This document shows positions 7,946-16,651 of a DNA stretch of 64,000 nucleotides, piece after piece; the first letter of the stretch is position 1, and each line of letters starts with the position of its first letter. The notes below the pieces were generated by a model. It saw only the letters and a list, made by a program, of their open reading frames with translations. It had not been told where the DNA came from and searched no databases. The stretch is from Saccharopolyspora soli (GTDB lineage: Bacteria > Actinomycetota > Actinomycetes > Mycobacteriales > Pseudonocardiaceae): NCBI RefSeq assembly GCF_022678645.1, contig NZ_JALBWV010000021.1, forward strand, positions 62,001 to 126,000. Direction: 5' to 3'. Position numbers and translations under genes: made by a program.

Positions 7946-9661
7946 TCACGACGACGCCGCCTGCGGTGCCGACACGCGCTGCTGGCGGGTGGAGCCCGCC
8001 GGCCGGTCCACGTGTTCGTGCACGAGGCGGACCGCCATGGAACCCTCACCCACGGCCGAGGCGACGCGCTTGATGGAACCGCTGCGCACGTCACCCGCGG
8101 CGAACACACCGGGCAGGCTGGTCTCGAGGAAGTACGGCGGCCGATCGACGTGCTGCCACAGGTCCGTCGCCCGCATGGCATCGGACCCGGTGAGGATGGA
8201 ACCGCGTTCGTCGAGCGCGATCGCGTCGCTGAGCCACCGCGTGCACGGCGTCGCGCCGATGAAGACGAACAGGGCACGTGCCGGCACCGTTCGCCGCGTC
8301 CCGTCCTGGTTGTCCTCCACGACCAGCGAGTCCAGCGCCTTGGTGCCGTTCACCCTGCGCACCTCGCTGTGCATGAGCACCTCCACGCGGGGGTGGTGTT
8401 CGACCTGTTCCACGAGGTACCGGGACATGTTCTCGCCGAGGTCGGCTTCGCGGACCACGAGGTACACACACTCCGTGTGATCGGCGAGGAAAACCGTCGC
8501 CTGCCCTGCGGAATTGCCGCCACCGACGACCGCCACGGGATCGACTCGGCACATCCGCGCCTCGTGCAGCGTCGCGGCGTAGTACACGCCCGCCCCCTCG
8601 AACGGCTCGATACCGGGGACCTGGAGCCGGCGGTAGTGAACGCCAGTTGCGAGCACGACCGCGCGGCACGTCACGTCGCTCCCCCCTTCGACGCTGATGA
8701 CGTAATGACCGTCTCGCACGCTCAGGGCCTTCGCCGCGGCGGGAACGTTGATCTGAGCGCCGAACTTGTCCGCCTGCAGGACGGCGCGCTCAGCGAGTTC
8801 CGCACCGGAAATACCGGCGGGGAAACCGAGGTAGTTCTCGATCCGCGACGAGGTTCCCGCCTGCCCGCCGGCGGCCAGGCCCTCCAGCACGGTCGTGGTC
8901 AGTCCTTCGGAGGCGCCGTAGACGGCAGCGGCAAGCCCGGCCGGGCCCGCGCCGACCACCGCCAGATCGCAGGAGATGTTCTCCGGGATGCGGTGGCCCA
9001 AGCCGAGGGCTGCGGCCAGTTCGGCGTTGCTCGGGTTCCGCAGGACGACCTCCCCGTGGAGGATGACCACGGGGGTCTCCGACGGTCCGACGCCGAACCG
9101 GCGCAGCAGTTCCTCCGCTTGCTCGTCCTGCTCGACGTCGGTCCACCGGTACGGCAGGCGGTTGCGCGCGGCGAACTCGCGCAACCGCCGCGCGTCCGGG
9201 GAGTAGCAGGATCCGACGATGCGGAAGCCGGCCCCGAGGCCGATCAGCAGCGAGCGCCGCACCAGGTACGCCCGCAGGATCAGGTCTCCCAGCACGACGT
9301 CCTGCCGCACCACCTCCCGCAGCCAGTCCACCGGGACTGCGAGGACCTCGCCGGGTTCCACGACCACGGCGGTGAGCGGTGACGCCTGTCCCGCCAGCAG
9401 TCCCAGCTCGCCGAGGAACCGGCCGGCGCCGTGCACCCGGAGGATCTGCTCCTTCGGTCCGCCGTACCCTTCGACGACCGCGACCTTGCCGGCGAGGATC
9501 ACGAAGAACTCGTGGACGCGCTGTCCTTCCTCGAAGAGCAGGTCGCCGCGCTGGGTGGGTCTGCGCTCGCTGTGGGCGCTGAGGCGGTCGATCTGCTCGT
9601 CGCTGAGCCGCGGGTACGCCCCGTGCAGGTCTGGCGTCTCGGCCGCAACACCGCTGTTCAT
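7946..9661 (-). CDS. cNMP-binding / glutaredoxin-like / thioredoxin-reductase-like flavoprotein
   Basis: A 571-residue three-part fusion. Residues ~15-130 are a cyclic-nucleotide-binding beta-barrel (FEEGQRVHEFFVILAGKVAVVEG, RFLGELGLLAGQ). Residues ~145-220 are a thioredoxin/glutaredoxin-like module with SCYSPDARRL, so only one Cys of the usual pair. Residues ~232-560 are a class-II pyridine nucleotide-disulfide reductase with GAGPAGLAAAVYG for FAD, VVGGGNSAGQATVFLA for NAD(P)H and FAAGDVRSG at the C-terminus. The CxxC expected after VYYAA is missing (ATLHEARMC instead), so it cannot work as a classical thioredoxin reductase. Ligand-controlled NAD(P)H oxidoreductase is an inference. Start: ATG after GGGAG with a six-base spacer. 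It lies 26 bases downstream of the UBP-finger gene. Confidence 0.88.
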   Translation of the reverse strand: MNSGVAAETPDLHGAYPRLSDEQIDRLSAHSERRPTQRGDLLFEEGQRVHEFFVILAGKVAVVEGYGGPKEQILRVHGAGRFLGELGLLAGQASPLTAVVVEPGEVLAVPVDWLREVVRQDVVLGDLILRAYLVRRSLLIGLGAGFRIVGSCYSPDARRLREFAARNRLPYRWTDVEQDEQAEELLRRFGVGPSETPVVILHGEVVLRNPSNAELAAALGLGHRIPENISCDLAVVGAGPAGLAAAVYGASEGLTTTVLEGLAAGGQAGTSSRIENYLGFPAGISGAELAERAVLQADKFGAQINVPAAAKALSVRDGHYVISVEGGSDVTCRAVVLATGVHYRRLQVPGIEPFEGAGVYYAATLHEARMCRVDPVAVVGGGNSAGQATVFLADHTECVYLVVREADLGENMSRYLVEQVEHHPRVEVLMHSEVRRVNGTKALDSLVVEDNQDGTRRTVPARALFVFIGATPCTRWLSDAIALDERGSILTGSDAMRATDLWQHVDRPPYFLETSLPGVFAAGDVRSGSIKRVASAVGEGSMAVRLVHEHVDRPAGSTRQQRVSAPQAASS

Positions 9662-9687
9662 AGTGGACTCCCGTCGCGGATCTCCGA

Positions 9688-9954
9688 TCAGACGAACGTC
9701 TCGTCGACATAGCACCAACGCCAGTTCTCACCGGGCTCCGCGGAGGCCACGACGGGATGGCCCTGGACATGCGCGTGCCGGCTCGCGTGCTTGAGCGGCG
9801 AGGAATCGCAGCAGCCGACGTGCCCGCAAGTCAAGCACAGCCGGAGGTGCACCCACGGCGAGTGGAGTTGCAAGCATTCCTCGCAACCTTCGGGACTTCT
9901 CGGGACCACGGGCCGCACGTGTTCAAGATGCGGGTCCACCCACACGCCGGTCAT
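9688..9954 (-). CDS. UBP-type zinc finger protein
   Basis: An 88-residue protein that is essentially one UBP-type zinc finger: CEECL, HLRLCLTCGHVGCCDSS, HASRHAHVQGHP and WRWCYVD supply the Cys/His ligands. In eukaryotes this finger binds the C-terminus of ubiquitin; free-standing bacterial versions are common next to redox flavoproteins and have no settled function. The start at 9954 is supported by GGAGG eight bases upstream. The gene is the first of a two-gene unit with the cNMP-domain flavin reductase, 26 bases apart, so a shared role in redox or stress signalling is a reasonable inference. Confidence 0.85.
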   Translation of the reverse strand: MTGVWVDPHLEHVRPVVPRSPEGCEECLQLHSPWVHLRLCLTCGHVGCCDSSPLKHASRHAHVQGHPVVASAEPGENWRWCYVDETFV

Positions 9955-10019
9955 CCGGACCACCTCCAACGAAACCACCGGTCTGCAACACTGCTGACGT
10001 ATCCATGTCAAAGCCACCT

Positions 10020-10208
10020 TCACTGCCCGGCGGCGGCCACTGTGGACGGTTCTTGGCCGTTCCCCCGGTCACCTCCGGACACCGAGATGCTGCGCAGCTC
10101 GTCGACGGCCGATTCCCGCCGCGCGTCAGCACGGGCGCCGGCCGATCGAAAGAGCACCTCGGGCACCGGTGCCCGGTGCTGCGAAGGTGAACTGACCGTG
10201 ACAACCAT
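10020..10208 (-). pseudogene. Fragment resembling the N-terminus of the neighbouring STAS gene
   Basis: The short reading frame MVVTVSSPSQHRAPVPEVLF then RSAGARADARRESAVDELRS aligns with the N-terminus of the STAS gene product (ASELLFRSADVRADLWRRAALAEL). Both match the pattern P-x-P-x-LFRSA-x-x-RAD-x-RR-x-x-A-x-x-EL. DNA upstream of both starts also looks related (tcgacccg...gcagc/ggcggcaa on the plus strand). The frame ends after about 60 residues, so the STAS domain itself is missing. It is either a decayed tandem copy or a tiny gene. The 276 bases between it and the STAS gene, and the 65 bases before the UBP gene, show nothing else recognisable. Confidence 0.35.
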
Positions 10209-10484
10209 CGTGCCGATCGCCGCAGTCACCGACCTCGACCCGGCAGCCGCAAAATGCCTCCGCCGGCTGACCCAGCGGGACGAACGGCACATACCCGTCA
10301 CTACTTCCGGTCATCAGGGCCGCTCGGAAAGGCCCGCTGATAGCTCAGTCATGCTTTCGCCTCGGGTAAAGCCCGACAGCCGGCTGACACCGGTGTGAGC
10401 GCCGTCGAGCGCCTGGCGGCAGAATCCCGTCCGATGATCTTTCCGTTCGAGGAAACGGCCCCGCGCGACGGCTCGGCAGTTGAC

Positions 10485-11120
10485 CTACTCCGGCGTGCTC
10501 GCGACCCGGCCGCCCCTCGGCCGGGCGCTCACGTCGAAGATCGAGCGGTGCCGCCGCGCCGTGCGGGGTTCAGGCACTTCGGCGAGCCCCTGCGGGCAGC
10601 GCAACGCCGCCCACGACACGGCTTGCGGACCCGCCTCCTCGAGGGTGGCCCGGTAGAGCGCGAAGACCTCCGACAGCGGCCCGTCCTCCATCGCGTACAG
10701 CACGTTCGGCGCCAGGCCCGTCAGCTCGAAAACGCCGTTGCGCGCCAGCACCCTGGCCTCGACCCGGCGCATCAGGTCGAGGAGGTTCTCGTCCAGGTTC
10801 GTGACGCGCGACAGATCCACCACCAGGTGGTGCGCTCCGGCGTTGTGCAGCCCGTTGAGGTGGGCGGCCAGCTGCCGCGTAGCCCGGGAGTCGACGGGAC
10901 CGCTGACGGCCACCACGGTGTAGTGGGCACCGCGCTGAACCGAAGTGATCGTCATCTCGTCCGCCTCGTCGGTGAGCGCGGCCACAAAAGCATGCCCGGC
11001 CATGTCCGCCAGCTCGGCGAGCGCAGCGCGGCGCCACAGGTCGGCACGCACGTCGGCTGATCGGAACAGCAGTTCGCTTGCCGGGTCCGGATGCAAAGGA
11101 CGTCGAGTGGCCATGGGCAC
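10485..11120 (-). CDS. STAS-domain protein (anti-anti-sigma-like)
   Basis: A 211-residue protein. A polar N-terminal segment (ASELLFRSADVRADLWRR) precedes a STAS fold at about residues 55-150: MTITSVQRGAHYTVVAVSGPVD, then AHHLVVDLSRVTNLDENLLDLM, where the usual phospho-Ser/Thr region reads VTNLDENLL. STAS proteins of this type act in partner-switching control of sigma factors or bind small ligands. The start is GTG at 11120, with GGAGG and a six-base spacer; the ATG two codons later is too far from the box. No anti-sigma kinase gene adjoins it, so its partner is unknown. Confidence 0.75.
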   Translation of the reverse strand: MPMATRRPLHPDPASELLFRSADVRADLWRRAALAELADMAGHAFVAALTDEADEMTITSVQRGAHYTVVAVSGPVDSRATRQLAAHLNGLHNAGAHHLVVDLSRVTNLDENLLDLMRRVEARVLARNGVFELTGLAPNVLYAMEDGPLSEVFALYRATLEEAGPQAVSWAALRCPQGLAEVPEPRTARRHRSIFDVSARPRGGRVASTPE

Positions 11121-11647
11121 GATCGTCCTCCAGAGCTGTCTCGATCACTTCGACCCGAAGGCGGCAACTTCCCGCTCGCGACCTGCCCCAGCAGGGCGAA
11201 CCGTCAGGGCTGAGACAAATGTGAGCGTGACGGCGAGCGGAATCCCCGTGCCGGTCGCCGCTGTCCGGCTCGGCCGGTCGCCGACGTCGAGTTCCCTCGT
11301 CGCCCACGGCTGCCCGCCAGGGACAAGGCCCGCCTCGCTCGGTCAAGTCGAACGACGCTGCCGGGATTGGCCCCATCAGGGGCACGCGTGGGTCCGCCAC
11401 GCCTGCCACACTCCCCGATGGGGATGCACGCCAAGACCTGCGGATGGCCTCGCGCCGGCTCCGCACGGTGCGCGCGATGGGTCTGCGAGTGCTCAGCACG
11501 AAGACTTCCGCTGTGCCCCCGGCAGACGCTCAAGCCCGCTCACCTCAACGCGATGCTGCGATTGCGGGCGGCGGGACCAGTGGCCCGCCCGTTGCCGAAC
11601 CTCCGGGCCGGAAGGTGCGCAGCGGTCGATCTGAGATGGCGGGTGCC
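11121..11647. other. Gene-free stretch
   Basis: The 527 bases between two divergent genes (STAS and PsiE-like). All frames in both directions give Arg/Pro-rich or Ser/Gly-rich shadow translations with no recognisable domain. Promoters for the flanking genes presumably lie here, but no convincing -35/-10 pair or repeat was found. Confidence 0.5.
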
Positions 11648-12175
11648 ATGGCGAACGAGTCAGACGGGTGGCAGGACGGCGGAGCGTCCTCGCCGCGGCA
11701 GCCCGACCCGTTGCGAACCGGCGACCGCACCGCACTGGGAGCGCTGGTGCTGCGCCTGCTCCTGTTCGGCGAGTACTACCTGCTTTACGTGATCTCGCTG
11801 GTGCTCCTGGTGCTCGCCGCCGCGATCCTGGTCGTCGCGGTCGTCTCCGTCGTCCAGAGCCCCGCCCCCTGGCCGGAGCAGTTCATCGGCGTGATCGAGG
11901 AGCTGTTGCTCATCCTGATCGTGCTGGAAATCTTCGTCACGGTCGTGCACCACCTGCGCGGCGGGCATCTCCAGCTCGAGCCGTTCATCGTCGTCGGCGT
12001 CATCGCGATCGTCCGGCACATCCTGTCGATCGTCATCAGGCTAGCTGTTCCCGGGGCCGCGCCCGTGACCCATGACCAACTCGTCGAACTCGCCGTCAGC
12101 GCCGGGGTGGCGTTCGTGCTGGTCGCCGCGCTGGCTCTGGCACGGTGGTCCCGGCCCCGGGCATCCATCGACTAA
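11648..12175 (+). CDS. PsiE-like membrane protein (phosphate-starvation-inducible family)
   Basis: A 175-residue protein with four hydrophobic segments: YYLLYVISLVLLVLAAAILV, FIGVIEELLLILIVLEIFV, FIVVGVIAIVRHILSIVI and AGVAFVLVAALALA. The order of helices and the stretch LEPFIVVGVIAIVRHIL match the PsiE family, whose role is unknown beyond induction in phosphate starvation in enterobacteria. The ATG at 11648 (MANESDGWQD) is chosen; an in-frame ATG four codons upstream is possible, and neither has a strong ribosome site. The long upstream extension of the frame is low-complexity and is not counted. Confidence 0.72.
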   Translation: MANESDGWQDGGASSPRQPDPLRTGDRTALGALVLRLLLFGEYYLLYVISLVLLVLAAAILVVAVVSVVQSPAPWPEQFIGVIEELLLILIVLEIFVTVVHHLRGGHLQLEPFIVVGVIAIVRHILSIVIRLAVPGAAPVTHDQLVELAVSAGVAFVLVAALALARWSRPRASID

Positions 12176-12424
12176 GAACTCGCGCGGATTGGGCATGTCG
12201 AGGGGGTCGTCAGGCAAGCGGCGTCAGCCGCTTCCTCCCACCCTCGCAGCTTGCGCCGCCGCGGGTTCACGGCGGCCCACCCCTCCGGGGTTCTCCCCGC
12301 GAGGACAGCCCCGACGTGGTGCATTGGACATACATGATGTCGGGGATCCCGGAGACGAGAAGACCTCTGAGGTTCCGCTACCCGCACCGCCACGCAAGCC
12401 AATCCGCGCACCCTCCAAGCCTCA

Positions 12425-12904
12425 TCAGCCACCGAAGCGGGCGAAGGCCTCGTGCGCGACCTGTTCGGCAAACGCACGGTCCTGCCACCCCCGCACCTCG
12501 GTGCACTTGCCAGGCTCGATCTCCTTGTAGACCGCGAAGAAATGAGCGATCTCCTCGACCAGGTGCCAGGGCAGGTCCCCGAGCTCTTCGATGTGCTGCT
12601 GGCGTGGATCGCCCGCGGGGACGCACAGCAACTTCGCGTCGGGGCCGCTCTGATCCCGCATCCAGAACACCCCGACGACACGCGCAGCGATCTGGCAGCC
12701 CGGAAAAGTTCGCTCCGCGACCAGCACGAGCGCATCCAGTGGTTCGTCGTCCTCGGCGAGGGTGTTCGGTACGAATCCGTAGTCCGCCGGGTACTGCATG
12801 GCGGTGAACAACGTCCGGTCCAACCGGATCCGACCGAGCTCCTGATCCATCTCGTACTTGTTGCGGGACCCCATCGGTGTTTCCACTACGACGTCGAGTT
12901 CCAT
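12425..12904 (-). CDS. ppa: Inorganic pyrophosphatase
   Basis: A 159-residue family I pyrophosphatase, of the usual bacterial length. It contains VETPMGSRNKYEMDQ (substrate-binding Lys/Glu), the YPADYGFVPNT strand and the metal-binding signature EDDEPLDALVL, followed by GDPRQQHI. It hydrolyses PPi to two phosphates in the cytosol and so drives biosynthetic reactions. The ATG at 12904 has GGGAGG with a short four-base spacer; the longer upstream frame is rejected because it would add a low-complexity extension. The gene is convergent with the PsiE-like gene, with about 250 gene-free bases between the two stops. Confidence 0.95.
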   Translation of the reverse strand: MELDVVVETPMGSRNKYEMDQELGRIRLDRTLFTAMQYPADYGFVPNTLAEDDEPLDALVLVAERTFPGCQIAARVVGVFWMRDQSGPDAKLLCVPAGDPRQQHIEELGDLPWHLVEEIAHFFAVYKEIEPGKCTEVRGWQDRAFAEQVAHEAFARFGG

Positions 12905-13739
12905 GATGCCTCCCGACGGTGCAGGGCGGCTCGCGCCTCCCAGGAAACGCCGGTCGGGCAATGGATGCAACGACGTCGACAGGTTCAGTACCTCCGCCGT
13001 GAGCACCAACGTCAAGCGGCTTCGACGGCAGTACCAACGGCGTTTGTCCTCCCCTTCACGGATTTCTCGATTCCGAGTCGATCGATTACCGCCGCCGCCT
13101 GTGGTTCGAGCAGGGTTCGGCAAAGTCGCTTTGGTTTGTCAGGGGGTGATTCCGCAGAGGTGAGTGGTCTGGTGAAGTCGCGGGCGATGTGGCGTAGGGC
13201 TTTGGTGATGTTGGTGTGCCCGATCAGGCGCCGGGCGCTGATGGCGAGGTTGCGGAGACTGGCCACGGTGCGGGGTGCGTTGCCGGCCGGCGCGCTGCGT
13301 CTACCAGGACGTGCGGCGCTCGCACCGATCGGCGCAACGTTTCTCATGCTGCTGATCAACGGCCAGGAGATCATCGGTCCGACACCAAAGGCGTGCCCAG
13401 CTCGCTCTGGGTAACGCTGAACCTCTGTGGGACGGCCTCGGCGCTGGTGCTGTCCGTCTTCGAATACCGGCAACTTTGCCGGGGTCCTGGTGGTTCGGCG
13501 AATCGTTTTATCCCGGCGGGCCTAATCGCCGCGCGGATTTCGTCCCCCAGTGCGCACGCGCCGAACAGCCCGCGTTTGGCAAGCTGAGGGCAGTCGGCTC
13601 GGAACCGTCGTTCCTGCTCGAAGGTTCCTCCGCCGGTGCTGTTTGTTGTACATCGCCGGGTCGCGACCGGACCGCCGGGCCGGCAGACCGTCGAGGCTCG
13701 CCAATCCCAGCGCGGAGGGCGAAGACCTAGGAGTCGACG
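12905..13739. other. Long intergenic region with transposase debris
   Basis: 835 bases without an intact gene. The only recognisable content is the tail of an ISAs1-type transposase (13147-13296). A 16-bp near-perfect palindrome, CCGGCAA-CT-TTGCCGG, lies at 13467-13482; its meaning is unclear. Other frames here are shadows. Confidence 0.5.
13147..13296 (-). pseudogene. C-terminal remnant of ISAs1-family transposase
   Basis: In the minus frame the translation includes GNAPRTVASLRNLAISARRL, followed by IGHTNITKALRHIARDFTRPL. This closely resembles the conserved C-terminal end of ISAs1-family (DDE_Tnp_ISAs1) transposases, which usually finish RNLAI...LAGHTNIA.ALRH.ARDPTRPL. The catalytic DDE core and N-terminus are absent and no start codon or terminal inverted repeat could be matched, so only a tail of about 50 residues survives. 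It marks a past insertion between ppa and the GSP17M gene. Confidence 0.7.
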
Positions 13740-14279
13740 ATGGCCCAACAACCGCCCCCCGCGCCCGGTGCCGGGGAGTCGTCACCCATCGAGAGTCCGG
13801 CACGCAGACCGGTCGCCTCCTACGCGACCTACGGGGAAGCCGAGAGTGCGGTGGACTACCTCGCCGACCAGCGGTTCCCGGTGGAACGGGTCGCGATCGT
13901 CGGTCACGACGTCAAGCTCGTCGAGCAGGTGGTCGGCCGGATGAGCTACGGGAAGGCCGCACTGCACGGCGCCAGCGGCGGGGCGGTGACCGGCGTGCTG
14001 ATTGGCTGGATCTTCGGCTTGCTCAGCTGGATCGAGCCGTTGTTGGCCAGCCTGACGCTGGCCGTTTACGGACTCATCTTCGGTGCCATCGTCGGCGCCT
14101 TGATCAGCTTGGTGGCCTACGCCCTGCAAGGCGGGCGTAGGGACTTCGCCGCGGTGCAGGCCATGGTGCCGAACCGGTACGAGGTACTCGTTGACACCGA
14201 AGTCGCAGACGAGGCCGCGCGGCTCCTCCAGCAGCGGCAAGGCACGCCGGAACGTGGTGCCACCGGCCCAGCGTCCTGA
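13740..14279 (+). CDS. GSP17M-domain general stress protein
   Basis: A 179-residue protein. An N-terminal GSP17M-like fold (VASYATYGEAESAVDYLADQ, FPVERVAIVGHDVKLVEQV) is followed by two hydrophobic segments (GASGGAVTGVLIGWIFGLLS and LAVYGLIFGAIVGALISLVA) and a C-terminal domain with YEVLVDTEVADEAARLL. This architecture is widespread in actinobacteria and is named after a Bacillus general stress protein; its biochemical role is unknown. The ATG follows AGGAG with a six-base spacer. The gene is isolated, with debris upstream and a gene-free region downstream. Confidence 0.85.
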   Translation: MAQQPPPAPGAGESSPIESPARRPVASYATYGEAESAVDYLADQRFPVERVAIVGHDVKLVEQVVGRMSYGKAALHGASGGAVTGVLIGWIFGLLSWIEPLLASLTLAVYGLIFGAIVGALISLVAYALQGGRRDFAAVQAMVPNRYEVLVDTEVADEAARLLQQRQGTPERGATGPAS

Positions 14280-14791
14280 TCGAACCGCGTCGCCAGCGGT
14301 CACATCGTCTGGCAACGATCCACTGTAGATGTTTCAGCCCGCAGCTCGGCTGCTCGCCGACGACTCGCCGCGTCTCCGGGATCCGACAACGTCGCAACTT
14401 TGTTGAACGACGTGGGAAGCCACCAGCCTGGTGCCGCAGCTCAGAATCCGGCGGTCGAGCACGCTGCGGCGCGGGCGAGCTGGCGCCGCCGACCGGGCTA
14501 CGAACCTTAAACCGCATCCGCACCACTGCCGACGCGAGACGGCCCCCGGAAAATCCCGAGAAATTCGATCGTCACCGAATCTGCCAGGTCTGCCGGGAGC
14601 CTAGCCGGGTCCGCGAGCAGGGGCCTTCTAGAGTAGGCGTCCCCGCAGTTCAGGTGCCCTGCTCCGGTTGGCCAGCCTACGATTCAAGGTCCGCCGGTAG
14701 CCCCCTGGTGTCAAGCCATTCGCAGGGTTTCTCGCGCGAAGATGTGATCCGCCCGATGCCGCATGCTTGCGCCGTCCCGAGATGAGACGTC
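14280..14791. other. Gene-free stretch
   Basis: The 512 bases between two convergent stops. No frame gives a recognisable protein, and no strong hairpin, repeat or RNA gene was seen. Confidence 0.5.
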
Positions 14792-16651
14792 TCAGGACGA
14801 GAGGGCCTCGTCGATGGCTGCGCTCAGCGACGCCTCATCGAGCGGTCCGGAGTAGCGCCTGCCGTTGATGAACAAGGTCGGCGTGCCCCTAACACCGCTC
14901 GCTCGCCCGGAGGCGATATCCGCTGCCACCCGCGGAAGGTGCACGCGGGAGCGCGCGCCCACCACGGCATCACCGGGTACGCCGATCCGCTCCGCGTGAC
15001 GAGCGAGGCTGCGGTCATCCAACTCGCGTTGGTGCGCGAACAGCTCTTCGTGCATCTCCCAGAACCGCGCATACTCGTCGGCGGCCTCGCTGGCTAGTGC
15101 CGCCGCTACCGCGCGCGGGTGCACCTCGTCCAGTGGGAAGTGCCGAAACACAAACCGGAGATCGTCCTCGAACCGCTCGCGAAGCCGCTGGGTGATCGGG
15201 TGCAGCCGACCGCAGTGCGGGCACTCGTAGTCGCCGTACTCCACTACCGTCACGGGGGCCGTATCCGGGCCGGCAATGTGGTCGCGGCCCGTGACCGGCT
15301 CCGTGAGCATCTCGGGCCGGTCTTCCTCCTGATCTTCGCCCACCGCCAGCGGCGGTTCGCACGCCGCTCCCCTGTTCCAGGCGAACGCGAAGATCAGACG
15401 CCCCAGCACCGCGGCGATCAGCAACCCGAGGAGAATCCCGATCTTGGCATCCTCTTTCCAGACCTCGCGCTCGAACGCCAGCTCGGCGATGAACAGGGAC
15501 ACGGTGAACCCGATGCCCGCCAAGGCCGCGCCGCCGGCCAATTGCCCCCACACGAGATTCCCCGGCAGCGCACCCATCCCAGAACGCAGCGCCACCCAGG
15601 TCCCGACGCAGACCCCGACGAACTTCCCGACGACAAGCCCCACGACGACGCCATGCGTCACCGGCGAGACCAAGGCCCGCGACAACGTCTCCGCGCTGAT
15701 CGGCACTCCGGCGTTGGCCAATGCGAACAGGGGGACGATCAGGTAGCTGGTCCACGGGTGCAGCAGGAGCTGCAACCGCTCGTTCGGCGGCACCGCCGTC
15801 CGCAGCCCCAGCACCGCCTCCCGGCCGCGCTCCGGTGTCGGATCCCGCAGGAACATCTGCGTGAGCTCACCCATGCGAAGGACATGCGACTCGTGCGGTT
15901 CGTACACCTGAACGAGAACCCCGAGGGTCAGGCCGATGACGGTCGGATGTATGCCGGACTCCACCGTGGCACCCCACATCGCCAAGCCCAGCAGGAGGTA
16001 TACGGACGAACGCCACTCACCGAAGCGCCGCACCAGAAGCAACAATGCGAACAGGCAGAGGGCGATGCCCGCCGCTGTCCAGCCGATGTGCCGCGTGTAC
16101 GCCACCGCGATGACCGCGATCGCACCGACGTCGTCGACCACCGACAACGTCAGCATGAACACCCGCAGCGGATCCGGGCACCGGGGCCCCACCAGGACCA
16201 GCACCCCGAGGACGAACGCGGTGTCGGTGGCCATCGGGATGCCCCAGCCCACTGCGGTGGGGCCGCCCGGGTTGAACGCCAGGTACAAACCGATCGGGAA
16301 GATCAACCCGCCCACTGCTGCGAGCGCCGGAGGCAGCGCTCGGCGCCGGTCGCGCATCTCGCCGACGCTGAACTCGCGCGAAACCTCCATCCCGATCACG
16401 AAGAAGAACAGCGCCATCAGGCCGTCGTTCACCCAGTGCCGGAGGTCGAGATCGAATTCGAGGTCGCCCAACCGCAGCGCGAACGGGGTCTGCCACAGGG
16501 CCTCGTAGGTGTCGGCGAACGGCGAGTTGGCCCACACCAGCGCGATGAGCGTGGCTGCGAGCAGCACCATGGTCCCGCCGGACTCGGTGCGCAGGAATGC
16601 GCGGATCGCGCGAGTCAGGCCCTTTTCCGGGGTTACACCCGGCACCTCCAT
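14792..16651 (-). CDS. nhaA: Na+/H+ antiporter NhaA fused to a DsbA-like thioredoxin domain
   Basis: A 619-residue fusion. Residues ~10-420 are NhaA: ANSPFADTYEALW, WVNDGLMALFFFVIGMEV, PMATDTAFVLGV and the ion-binding pair in TLSVVDDVGAIAV (Asp173/Asp174). It exchanges external protons for internal Na+ across the cytoplasmic membrane. A polar linker leads to a DsbA/thioredoxin-like domain (~residues 445-619) with YGDYECPHCGRLHP and the cis-proline region GVRGTPTLFINGRRY. Such NhaA-DsbA fusions are known in actinobacteria; the role of the redox domain is not established. GGGAGG lies six bases before the ATG. The gene stands alone. Confidence 0.93.
   Translation of the reverse strand: MEVPGVTPEKGLTRAIRAFLRTESGGTMVLLAATLIALVWANSPFADTYEALWQTPFALRLGDLEFDLDLRHWVNDGLMALFFFVIGMEVSREFSVGEMRDRRRALPPALAAVGGLIFPIGLYLAFNPGGPTAVGWGIPMATDTAFVLGVLVLVGPRCPDPLRVFMLTLSVVDDVGAIAVIAVAYTRHIGWTAAGIALCLFALLLLVRRFGEWRSSVYLLLGLAMWGATVESGIHPTVIGLTLGVLVQVYEPHESHVLRMGELTQMFLRDPTPERGREAVLGLRTAVPPNERLQLLLHPWTSYLIVPLFALANAGVPISAETLSRALVSPVTHGVVVGLVVGKFVGVCVGTWVALRSGMGALPGNLVWGQLAGGAALAGIGFTVSLFIAELAFEREVWKEDAKIGILLGLLIAAVLGRLIFAFAWNRGAACEPPLAVGEDQEEDRPEMLTEPVTGRDHIAGPDTAPVTVVEYGDYECPHCGRLHPITQRLRERFEDDLRFVFRHFPLDEVHPRAVAAALASEAADEYARFWEMHEELFAHQRELDDRSLARHAERIGVPGDAVVGARSRVHLPRVAADIASGRASGVRGTPTLFINGRRYSGPLDEASLSAAIDEALSS

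Noticed and set aside
10320..10350. A tRNA-like string (tgatagctcagtca)
   Set aside because: No acceptor stem, anticodon arm or TPsiC arm could be paired around it.
13467..13482. Near-perfect 16-bp palindrome CCGGCAA-CT-TTGCCGG
   Set aside because: Could be an operator, but it is isolated in a debris region far from any gene start; short G+C palindromes are common at this base composition.
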